From assembly GCA_029859555.1 (NCBI GenBank), contig JAOUCV010000135.1:1-6271 (forward strand): a stretch of 6,271 nt of DNA, given 5' to 3'. This stretch comes from Gammaproteobacteria bacterium (GTDB taxonomy: Bacteria; Pseudomonadota; Gammaproteobacteria; UBA9214). The notes below the pieces were generated by a model, which was not told the DNA's origin, did not search any database, and was given only the letters and a program-made list of their open reading frames with translations. The translations under genes were made by a program, and so were the position numbers. Of this stretch, positions 1 through 5,586 are shown piece after piece; the first letter of the stretch is position 1, and each line of letters starts with the position of its first letter.

Positions 1-977
1 TAGCGCATTGACCTGATTATTGCCGCCAGGTCCTCACCACAAGTTGCATTCGGCCAGTAACCGATTCCGATGACACCGCCAGTGGCAGCAATTGCCCGCA
101 ACTGTGCATCGGTCAGATTACGTGAGCCCTCACAGGTTCCCTGTACGCCGGTATGTGAACTCACAACCGGGCGCGTCACCATGGCGAGCACATCATCAAA
201 CATCTCCGGCGACGCGTGCGCCATATCAACCAGCATGTGCAGTGCCTCGGCACGTTCAACCACCGCGCGGCCAAACGCTGTAAGCCCCTGCTTCTGCTCG
301 CCATGAGCAGAGCCGCCGGTTGCGTTATCAAACAAGTGCACCAGTCCCAGCATGCGATAGCCGGCTGCATGCATCACATCTACATTCCGCACCTCGCCTT
401 CCAGCACCTGCGCACCTTCAAGTGCAAGCAGGCCCGCGACCATGGCACTGTTGCGGGCACGCCCGGACAGGTATCTGCGCAGATCAGCCTGCGACCTGAC
501 CAGCAGCAGCTGCCCGTCAGAATTGTCCGCAAACACCTGCAGCTTGTCAGCCAGATACAGGGCACGTTGTTTAACGCTGGTCCAGGTCCGTACCGGCCAG
601 CGCCCGGCAACAGCCAGCAAGGTGATGATGTCAGCACTGTCAGACGAGTTTTCCCTGAGATTACGATCAAAAGGCACCTGGGTGACAGCAGAAAAAACCT
701 GCAAGCCAACGTTGCCTTTTATGAGCCGCGGGATATCCAGCTGGCCAATCGTGTCATGCACCAGCAAGTCGCGCTGCCACAGCAACGAGTCTGCATGCAG
801 GTCTGCAACGAACAGGGATGCGTGCAATTCACCGGCAGCCGGAGAAACCGGATACGGTGGTAATTCAGCTAGCGGGTTATTTCTTTTTGCAGCCTCGCGC
901 GGCAGTACACCGAAAAACACCACTGCAACGACAGCAGCCAGCACAATGGTAACGCCCGGATAGCCACGCAATCTCAT
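1..977 (-). CDS. Membrane dipeptidase, peptidase family M19 (partial, C-terminus off window)
   Basis: Zinc-dependent dipeptidase of the renal dipeptidase family (M19), expected to hydrolyse dipeptides outside the cytoplasm. The first 325 residues are readable without a stop. Residues 8-24 form one hydrophobic segment after MRLRGYPG, a probable signal anchor placing the catalytic domain in the periplasm. Family metal ligands are visible: D59-L-H61-A-D63, the bridging glutamate E187 in LALEGAQ, H254 in VDMAHAS and H275 in VVSSHTG, followed by R286 of SRNLTD, which corresponds to the family's substrate-binding arginine. The last expected motif (the SDFDG-type aspartate) would lie beyond the left edge. 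The start is fixed by an in-frame TGA at 990-992 and by an AGGA ribosome site at 985-988, 7 bases before the ATG. It lies 165 bases downstream of sprT on the same strand. The family call is secure; the true substrate is unknown. Confidence 0.93.
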   Translation of the reverse strand, partial: MRLRGYPGVTIVLAAVVAVVFFGVLPREAAKRNNPLAELPPYPVSPAAGELHASLFVADLHADSLLWQRDLLVHDTIGQLDIPRLIKGNVGLQVFSAVTQVPFDRNLRENSSDSADIITLLAVAGRWPVRTWTSVKQRALYLADKLQVFADNSDGQLLLVRSQADLRRYLSGRARNSAMVAGLLALEGAQVLEGEVRNVDVMHAAGYRMLGLVHLFDNATGGSAHGEQKQGLTAFGRAVVERAEALHMLVDMAHASPEMFDDVLAMVTRPVVSSHTGVQGTCEGSRNLTDAQLRAIAATGGVIGIGYWPNATCGEDLAAIIRSMR

Positions 978-978
978 A

Positions 979-991
979 GACAGGTCCTGTC
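979..991 (-). promoter_or_regulatory. Ribosome binding site of the dipeptidase inside a 6-bp inverted repeat
   Basis: The minus strand reads GACAGGACCTGTC just before the dipeptidase ATG: perfect 6-bp arms around a single base, realistically a 5-bp stem with a 3-base loop. The AGGA Shine-Dalgarno core (985-988) falls in the middle of it. The repeat and its position are seen directly; an effect on translation is only inferred, since a stem this short would be weak. Confidence 0.45.
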
Positions 992-1020
992 AACAGCAGC
1001 CCGATGATCACTCAACAGAC

Positions 1021-1072
1021 CATGACGGCCTGACCGGCAAGCTTTCCGGCAGCCTGCTTTCTGCCCGTCATG
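1021..1072 (-). repeat. Nested inverted repeats in the dipeptidase leader
   Basis: CATGACGG at 1021-1028 is repeated inverted as CCGTCATG at 1065-1072. Inside it lies a near-perfect 16-bp palindrome at 1034-1049 (CCGGCAAGCTTTCCGG, one mismatched pair, centred on AAGCTT). The arrangement could form a stem with an inner hairpin in the RNA between sprT and the dipeptidase gene. There is no T-run in the minus direction, so it is not a standard intrinsic terminator. A protein-binding site or chance are alternatives. Confidence 0.4.
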
Positions 1073-1102
1073 GGTAAACAACCCGGCTTCAATGACATTA
1101 GT

Positions 1103-1116
1103 AACAGGAGCCTGTT
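1103..1116 (-). repeat. Inverted repeat AACAGG-AG-CCTGTT just downstream of sprT
   Basis: Perfect 6-bp arms separated by two bases, 27 bases past the sprT stop. On the minus strand it is preceded by TTAAA and followed by ACTAATG, so the U-tail is too poor for a confident terminator. Its core ACAGG..CCTGT is also the core of the repeat at 979-991, so the same small dyad occurs at both ends of this gap. Confidence 0.35.
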
Positions 1117-1142
1117 TTAAATGGTTATACGGCAAGCGCCAG

Positions 1143-1661
1143 TCAACCGGCAAATACCAGCTCATTACGACAGCGCCTGCAGACATACCGGCCCGAACCA
1201 CTGAGCACCCGGTTATGCCGGACCGTACTGATAGCATGCGGCCCACAGGCACAGCGGTAACTGAAACGCCGCTGCCTCCTTAAAGGCACACCGCTGAGGT
1301 CATAGCGACAGGTAACCGTCGGCGCTGCCCCCAGCATAGCCATCACTGTCTGCCATTCCTTGCCATGCGGGCGGATATTCGCGAGCCCGTACAGCCTATC
1401 CGTGAGGTAATGCGCCACCTCGTGCGGTACCGTATTGGCAAGGTTATCAGCAAGATATTTTGCAAAGATGTACGGGTTATAACGTATACAGCGTTGCCGT
1501 TTGTGCACCCGGTACATACCTGCTGCCCGGCCCTGCAGATCAAATTTCACAGTCGGCAGACTGAAATCGCGCCCCAGCAACCGCCCGGCGCGATCAATGC
1601 ATTCACGGGTTGCATCCACCACCTGCTGCTGCCCTGCCGCGGCAATCGGTTCCAGCGTCAT
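1143..1661 (-). CDS. sprT: SprT-type zinc metallopeptidase-like protein
   Basis: A 172-residue cytoplasmic protein of the SprT family, close to the usual size of bacterial SprT (about 165 residues). The zincin motif HEVAH is at residues 80-84 and a third ligand is likely H99 in PHGKEW. The C-terminus carries the family zinc ribbon: C137-A-C139 in YRCACG, then RHNRVL, then C161-R-R-C164. The N-terminal part (WxxLGR-like region near residues 24-45, then RAAGMYRVHKR) also fits. Bacterial SprT is poorly characterised; the domain is shared with eukaryotic Spartan, which cleaves DNA-protein crosslinks, but whether the bacterial protein does so is not established. An in-frame TAA 6 bases upstream fixes the ATG at 1661; the ribosome site there is weak. 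It diverges from the LMF-like gene and precedes the dipeptidase on the same strand. Confidence 0.93.
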   Translation of the reverse strand: MTLEPIAAAGQQQVVDATRECIDRAGRLLGRDFSLPTVKFDLQGRAAGMYRVHKRQRCIRYNPYIFAKYLADNLANTVPHEVAHYLTDRLYGLANIRPHGKEWQTVMAMLGAAPTVTCRYDLSGVPLRRQRRFSYRCACGPHAISTVRHNRVLSGSGRYVCRRCRNELVFAG

Positions 1662-1686
1662 GTCATATTACCGTCATCTGTCAGGG

Positions 1687-1700
1687 TGAAACCGGTTTCA
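1687..1700. promoter_or_regulatory. Perfect 14-bp palindrome, LacI-family-like operator
   Basis: TGAAACCGGTTTCA is identical on both strands. A palindrome with a central CG step flanked by A/T-rich half-sites beginning TG is the general form of LacI/GalR-family operators. It lies 26 bases upstream of the sprT start codon and directly abuts the predicted start site from the -10 candidate at 1707-1712, a position suited to repression. No LacI-family gene is in the window, so the regulator is unknown. Palindrome seen directly; family assignment is inference. Confidence 0.5.
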
Positions 1701-1706
1701 GCAACA

Positions 1707-1712
1707 ACTATA
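1707..1712 (-). promoter_or_regulatory. Candidate -10 element for sprT
   Basis: The minus strand reads TATAGT (five of six consensus bases). It would start RNA near 1700, leaving a leader of about 40 bases before the sprT ATG. I see no good -35 at 16-18 bases upstream, so it would need an activator or be weak. Confidence 0.3.
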
Positions 1713-1754
1713 CCACCGGCCTGCGCCACCTCCACCGGCACACTTCACACAAGC

Positions 1755-1783
1755 TTAACTTATTGCGTGTCTCTGACTATGCT
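1755..1783 (+). promoter_or_regulatory. Candidate promoter of the LMF-like gene
   Basis: TTAACT (1755-1760) and TATGCT (1778-1783) are separated by 17 bases and each match the sigma-70 consensus at four of six positions. RNA would begin near 1790, only about two bases before the ATG at 1792, which carries no visible Shine-Dalgarno sequence. This suggests a leaderless or nearly leaderless message, but the boxes are weak matches. Confidence 0.3.
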
Positions 1784-1791
1784 TATAGCCG

Positions 1792-3258
1792 ATGACATCC
1801 GATATTACCAACAGCTATCGACTGGTCTCGGCCGTGTTCCTGCGCCTGCTGGGTGTTATCTACCTGATCGCCTTCACCTCCCTGGGCGTACAGATCGAGG
1901 GCCTGGCTGGCAGCCAGGGAATTATTCCTATAGAACTGCGGCTGGCCGATTACGCGGCGAACAGTGGTGCCGAGCGTTACCTGCACCTGCCAACCCTGTT
2001 CTGGTTAAACGCCAGTGATGCAGCGCTCCTCGGAGCCTCCCTGCTCGGTGGACTTGCCGCCCTGTTGATTTGCTTTGCTCGCTGGACACGAGCAGCGCTG
2101 GTATGCGCCTTCGTTCTCTACCTGTCCCTGTTTCATGCCTGCCATCCATTCCTTAATTTTCAATGGGATACACTGCTTCTTGAAAGCGGATTCCTGGCTA
2201 TTTTCCTAACACCGAACTCGCGTGTTGTCATCCTGCTGTTCCGCTGGCTGCTGTTCCGCCTGCGCTTCATGTCGGGACTATCCAAGCTTTCCAGTGGCGA
2301 TCCCGCCTGGTCAGGCCTGACAGCCCTTGATACCTATTTCGAAGTACAGCCGCTGCCAAATCCGGTTGCCTGGTATGTGCACCAGCTGCCGGAATGGCTG
2401 CTGCGCTTCGGCACCGGTGCCACGCTGTTTATTGAGCTGGTGGTGCCCCTGATGATGTTCCTGCCACGCCGCTGGCGCTTTGCCGCCGCCTGGATCACCA
2501 TCTTCTGGCAAGTACTGATTATTCTCACCAGCAACCATAACTGGATCAATTTTCTCACCATCGTACTGTGCCTGTTCCTGTTTGATGACAAGGCACTGCA
2601 ACGGGTGCTGCCCGGACGCCTGTCGACCGCCATGGCATGGCAACCGGCAGTAACCGACAGGGGCAACAACAACACAGTGCGTCGCTTTGCCGTCGGGATG
2701 CTGGCTGCCGTTATTTTTTCAGCCGGTGGCTTGAAGCTGTATGAACTTGCCAGCAACCGGGACATCCCCGGCAACAGCGGTTATCTGCTCAAGCTTGCAT
2801 CGGCATTCAGTATCGTCAATAAATATCACGTATTCCCCACCATGACGACACAGCGCATCGAGCTTGAGGTGCTGGGTTCATATGATGGCAAGCAGTGGCA
2901 GCCGTATCGCTTCAAATACAAACCGGATGTCATGCATGAACGTCCACAGTTCATTATTCCCCACCAGCCAAGACTGGACTGGCAAATGTGGTTCGTCACC
3001 CTGCACCCGCGACATGTTCCCTGGTTTGGTGATTTCCTGATGGCGTTACTGGATAATTCACCGACGGTAACCGCGCTACTGCAAGACAACCCCTTCGCTG
3101 GCAAGCCTCCTCCGCGCTACCTTCGCGTGGATGCCTATCGATACCACTTCACCGACCGTGACGAGCGGCAACGCACCGGTAACTGGTGGCGGCGCGAAGC
3201 ACTGGGACCGTTCGCCCCGCTACCCTGGGCACAGAAACCCTCTGGAGCAGGCCTGTAG
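1792..3258 (+). CDS. Lipase maturation factor (LMF1) family membrane protein
   Basis: A 488-residue polytopic membrane protein that aligns by motif over nearly its whole length with the LMF1/LMF2 family. In vertebrates LMF1 is an ER protein needed for folding of dimeric lipases; the bacterial role is unknown. Hydrophobic segments lie near residues 12-33, 76-95, 101-120, 129-157, 205-224, 229-246, 252-264 and 299-314. Family signatures: FQWDTLLLESGF (123-134), MSGLSKLSSGDPAWSGLTAL (160-179), QPLPNPVAWYVHQLPEW (186-202), the soluble region MTTQRIELEV..GSYDGKQW (351-369), PHQPRLDWQMWF (390-401), LLQDNPF and PPRYLRVDAYRYHFT (429-454), and GNWWRRE (463-469). An in-frame TAG at 1786-1788 means translation cannot begin upstream of the ATG at 1792; no ribosome site is visible. 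No lipase gene adjoins it. The family is certain, the function is not. Confidence 0.93.
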   Translation: MTSDITNSYRLVSAVFLRLLGVIYLIAFTSLGVQIEGLAGSQGIIPIELRLADYAANSGAERYLHLPTLFWLNASDAALLGASLLGGLAALLICFARWTRAALVCAFVLYLSLFHACHPFLNFQWDTLLLESGFLAIFLTPNSRVVILLFRWLLFRLRFMSGLSKLSSGDPAWSGLTALDTYFEVQPLPNPVAWYVHQLPEWLLRFGTGATLFIELVVPLMMFLPRRWRFAAAWITIFWQVLIILTSNHNWINFLTIVLCLFLFDDKALQRVLPGRLSTAMAWQPAVTDRGNNNTVRRFAVGMLAAVIFSAGGLKLYELASNRDIPGNSGYLLKLASAFSIVNKYHVFPTMTTQRIELEVLGSYDGKQWQPYRFKYKPDVMHERPQFIIPHQPRLDWQMWFVTLHPRHVPWFGDFLMALLDNSPTVTALLQDNPFAGKPPPRYLRVDAYRYHFTDRDERQRTGNWWRREALGPFAPLPWAQKPSGAGL

Positions 3259-3369
3259 GAACAGCCTTTGCTGCGCTTGCCATGCAGATTTATCGCGCAC
3301 GGGATGCACTCCTGTTCACCCTGTAATCTCTGCGCCTTACCTGCAGCAGCAGACCTTGTCCGCGATTGC

Positions 3370-4167
3370 CTAACCCTGCAGCCTGACACCCAGGCAGGCA
3401 CACCATTCTGCAAACAACGATTGATCAACCGCTGCCACCGCAGATCGCGGCTTCAGTTCATGCGTAAAAACCGCATCACCGTCAAGGGTCGACGCGAAAC
3501 CACCGGCACAGAGGAAGATATAATTACCGGCGGCATAGTCCCAGATATTGGAACGACCATGCAGATAGACATGGCTGCGCCCGGCAGCCAGCCAGCACCA
3601 GTCCAGAGCTACCGAGCCAAAACTGCGTTGTGACGCATACGGAGTAGCAGCGACCAGCTGCGTAGCCAGTGCCGGCTGCAAACGCTTGAAATCAACCAGC
3701 GCGGTAGCCTGATCAAGCGACAGACCGGATTCCACGGTGGCCAGCGACTCCCCGTTCAAGGTCGCCCGTTGTGCCGGGTCGGCGGCAAAACACTCGTCTC
3801 GCAGCGGGTCATATACCAGCCCCAGCAACACCTTGCCCTGCTGCAACAATGCCAGGGATACGCAAAAATACGGAATGCCGGCAGCAAAGTTACTGGTACC
3901 GTCGAGCGGGTCCAGGCACCACACCGGCTTGTCAGTCTGTAATAACCGTTTCTGCTCCAGCGCATCCATTTCCTCGCCAAGAAACACGGTATCCGGAAAC
4001 TGCTGTTGCAACAATCCGGCCAGCCGTTGCTGCATCGCCAGATCTGCTTCTGTCAGCACACTGCCATCAATCTTGTGCTGTCGTGCAACACGTGCAAAAC
4101 GCGGCACCAACTCTTCTCTCGCAGCTGCTATCACAATTTCCTGCAAATAATTCATCGAATACGACAT
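3370..4167 (-). CDS. Inositol monophosphatase-family (IMPase/SuhB-like) phosphatase
   Basis: A 265-residue Mg-dependent phosphatase of the IMPase/FIG superfamily, cytoplasmic, normal length. Numbered from the start used here, motifs are KIDGSVLTEADLAMQ (32-46, with the T-x-AD element), the metal-binding GEE (64-66), DPLDGTSNF (86-94), and NIWDYAAGNYI..AGG (207-223) with D210 the last metal ligand. The substrate cannot be read from sequence: myo-inositol phosphate, histidinol phosphate or another sugar phosphate are possible, and the divergence from classical SuhB leaves this open. The frame is open to an ATG at 4209, but that start lies upstream of a perfect TATAAT (4199-4204) whose RNA would begin near 4192; therefore ATG 4167, preceded by GGA at 5-base spacing, is preferred, and ATG 4155 (MNYLQEI) is also possible. 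Convergent with the LMF-like gene and divergent from the PQQ-type gene. Confidence 0.92.
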   Translation of the reverse strand: MSYSMNYLQEIVIAAAREELVPRFARVARQHKIDGSVLTEADLAMQQRLAGLLQQQFPDTVFLGEEMDALEQKRLLQTDKPVWCLDPLDGTSNFAAGIPYFCVSLALLQQGKVLLGLVYDPLRDECFAADPAQRATLNGESLATVESGLSLDQATALVDFKRLQPALATQLVAATPYASQRSFGSVALDWCWLAAGRSHVYLHGRSNIWDYAAGNYIFLCAGGFASTLDGDAVFTHELKPRSAVAAVDQSLFAEWCACLGVRLQG

Positions 4168-4198
4168 ACTATCCACACCTGCTTCGGCAAAGGCATCC

Positions 4199-4228
4199 AT
4201 TATAACCATCGATAGGTACTACGATTAA
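4199..4228 (-). promoter_or_regulatory. Promoter of the IMPase-family gene
   Basis: On the minus strand a perfect -10 TATAAT (4199-4204) is preceded at 18 bases by TTAATC (4223-4228; three of six -35 matches). The start site would be near 4192, giving a leader of about 25 bases to the ATG at 4167. This supports choosing that start rather than the upstream ATG at 4209. Confidence 0.5.
4201..4206 (+). promoter_or_regulatory. Candidate -10 of the PQQ-type gene, overlapping the opposite -10
   Basis: TATAAC on the plus strand matches the -10 consensus at five of six positions and shares the palindromic TTATAA (4200-4205) with the minus-strand TATAAT. It would give a leader of about 18 bases to the ATG at 4232. 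No convincing plus-strand -35 is visible upstream, because that stretch codes for the N-terminal region of the phosphatase. Confidence 0.35.
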
Positions 4229-4231
4229 GCC

Positions 4232-5428
4232 ATGCGCCTGTTTTTAATACTACTGCTCCTGACACTGTCCCGAACGGTACTGGCAGATACCGCTTCGTTA
4301 CCGCGTTACGTGGAACAGCAACTAAAGGTCTCCGGTGACACATGGACGTTGACCGTGCCCGCCGGTTTACAGCTGCAAGTGCTGACAGATGCGCTGGACC
4401 AACCACGCATGCTGAATTTTCTGCCCAATGGTGACCTGCTGATCGGTTCTCGCGCCGGAAAGGTATACCGGCTGGAACCGCCGTACACACACGCAACGAT
4501 ACTGGTCGAACTGGATGATTACCCGCACAGTCTTGCCTGGCGGGCAGGTGAGTTACTGATAGCACAGACAGACGGCCTCTACCGCGCACCGTATCAGCCC
4601 GGGCAAACGAAAATTCAACAGGATGATATTGAGCTGCTGGCGGCATTACCCGGTGACGGTGGTCACACCAGTCGTACCGTGTCGATCGGTCCTGACCGGC
4701 GCGTCTACCTGTCGCTTGGTATCAGCGGCAACTGCAGCGATGAGTACCTCGACAAAAGCTATCCATTTGATGATCGCCGTGGTGGCATACTGGTCCTTGA
4801 TGAAAGCAGCTCGCAGCCACGCTGGCAGACGTTTGCATCCGGACTGCGCAACCCGGTGGGGTTTGACTGGCACCCGCAGACAAACCATCTGTATGCCTCC
4901 AATAACGGCCCCGACCACCTGGGCTATGATCAGCCGCCCGAATATTTTTCACGGATTACTGCAAACTCGTTCCATGGCATGCCCTGGTTCCAGTTTGACG
5001 GTCAGTCGATACGCCGCGATGATTGCATCGACACAGCACCTCCGCGCCCACGCAGCCAGGTCAGCAAACCCGCCGCCACCTTCCCCGCACGCAATGCACC
5101 CATGGGAGTGACGTTCGTACCGGCCAATGCACTGGATGCGCGTTTCCGGAAGAATGCACTGGTGGCCCTGAAGGGATCCTGGGGTACGCAGCCATCGGGA
5201 GGCATGTCCGGGAAAAAATCGACCCGCCGGCCGCCGTCCGTATCAATGGTGCAATTCAGCAATGGCAAGGCTGCAGGTGTCGTCAGTGTCATCAGCGGGT
5301 TTCAGCGACCCGATGGCATGCGCCTGGCACGCCCGGTTGGTGTCGCCATCGGACCGGATGGCGCATTGTATTTCACCAGTGATACCCATACGGAAGGCTT
5401 GTTCCGGCTACGGCCTGCCCCTCAGTAA
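4232..5428 (+). CDS. Periplasmic PQQ-dependent sugar (sorbosone-type) dehydrogenase family protein
   Basis: A 398-residue secreted beta-propeller protein of the glucose/sorbosone dehydrogenase family, whose members use pyrroloquinoline quinone (PQQ) to oxidise sugars in the periplasm. Residues 1-18 (MRLFLILLLL..TVLA) are a signal peptide with likely cleavage after VLA. Family motifs in order: QPRMLNFLPNGDLLIGSRAG (57-76), GGHTSR (143-148; H145 is the probable catalytic base and R148 a cofactor contact), GPDRRVYLSLG (153-163), FASGLRNPVGFDWHP (201-215), NNGPDHLGYDQPPEY (224-238), FHGMPW (247-252), NAPMGVTFVP (288-297), ALKGSWGTQPSGG (312-324) and RPVGVAIGPDGALYFTSD (367-384). C168 and C265 could form a disulphide. 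An in-frame TAA at 4226-4228 fixes the start. No pqq biosynthesis gene is present here, so cofactor use and substrate are inferred from the family. Confidence 0.9.
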   Translation: MRLFLILLLLTLSRTVLADTASLPRYVEQQLKVSGDTWTLTVPAGLQLQVLTDALDQPRMLNFLPNGDLLIGSRAGKVYRLEPPYTHATILVELDDYPHSLAWRAGELLIAQTDGLYRAPYQPGQTKIQQDDIELLAALPGDGGHTSRTVSIGPDRRVYLSLGISGNCSDEYLDKSYPFDDRRGGILVLDESSSQPRWQTFASGLRNPVGFDWHPQTNHLYASNNGPDHLGYDQPPEYFSRITANSFHGMPWFQFDGQSIRRDDCIDTAPPRPRSQVSKPAATFPARNAPMGVTFVPANALDARFRKNALVALKGSWGTQPSGGMSGKKSTRRPPSVSMVQFSNGKAAGVVSVISGFQRPDGMRLARPVGVAIGPDGALYFTSDTHTEGLFRLRPAPQ

Positions 5429-5474
5429 CGGGCCCTGTCCGTGATGCCGGCATTGAATTACCACGTATATTTAT

Positions 5475-5495
5475 CACGCAGACTCTGCGTGTTCT
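5475..5495 (+). terminator. Terminator-like hairpin after the PQQ-type gene
   Basis: CACGCAG-act-CTGCGTG forms a perfect 7-bp stem with a 3-base loop, 46 bases past the stop codon of the plus-strand gene and followed by TTCT. The short T-run makes it a moderate intrinsic terminator at best. It sits between convergent genes, so it may act from both sides; in the minus direction it is followed by an A/T-rich stretch (ATAAATATA). Confidence 0.45.
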
Positions 5496-5500
5496 AACGG

Positions 5501-5536
5501 CTGCAGGACCCGTCGACGGCACGTGCCCGGGACAGG
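5501..5536. repeat. Cluster of short perfect palindromes in the convergent gap
   Basis: Within about 30 bases lie CTGCAG (5501-5506), CCGTCGACGG (5510-5519), GGCACGTGCC (5518-5527) and CCCGGG (5526-5531), the last three chained end to end. GGACAGG at 5530-5536 is also the inverse of CCTGTCC at 5434-5440, so the hairpin at 5475-5491 is enclosed by a 7-bp outer repeat. Nothing codes here; function unknown. Confidence 0.4.
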
Positions 5537-5554
5537 AGATGTGACGGGAAATTG

Positions 5555-5576
5555 TTGCGGGCGGCTGATGCCGCAA
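5555..5576 (-). terminator. Possible weak terminator stem after the HAMP protein gene
   Basis: Downstream of the minus-strand stop (5587-5589), TTGCGG (5555-5560) pairs with CCGCAA (5571-5576), and alternatively GCGGC (5561-5565) pairs with GCCGC (5570-5574) around a 4-base loop. In the minus direction the stem is followed by CAATTTCCC, a poor U-tail, so termination is only a possibility. Confidence 0.25.
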
Positions 5577-5586
5577 TATCGAATGC

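Noticed and set aside
216..863. A 215-codon plus-strand open frame opposite the dipeptidase gene
   Set aside because: It is antisense to clear M19 motifs and its translation is of low complexity, rich in Q, H and R, with no recognisable domain.
1365..2018. A 217-codon plus-strand open frame covering sprT antisense and the LMF start
   Set aside because: It overlaps two well-supported genes in other frames and shows no family motif.
2334..2774. Minus-strand open frames of 110 and 146 codons inside the LMF-like gene
   Set aside because: They are shadows of a strongly conserved plus-strand coding region.
3268..3633. A plus-strand open frame across the convergent gap into the phosphatase
   Set aside because: It overlaps the phosphatase C-terminus antisense and has no ribosome site or motif. 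In the gap itself (3259-3369) I see no gene and no strong terminator; the GAACAG/CTGTTC pair (3259 and 3312) is too short and distant to claim.
4200..4646. A 148-codon minus-strand open frame opposite the start of the PQQ-type gene
   Set aside because: It lies against the signal peptide and conserved N-terminal motifs of the plus-strand gene and resembles no known protein.
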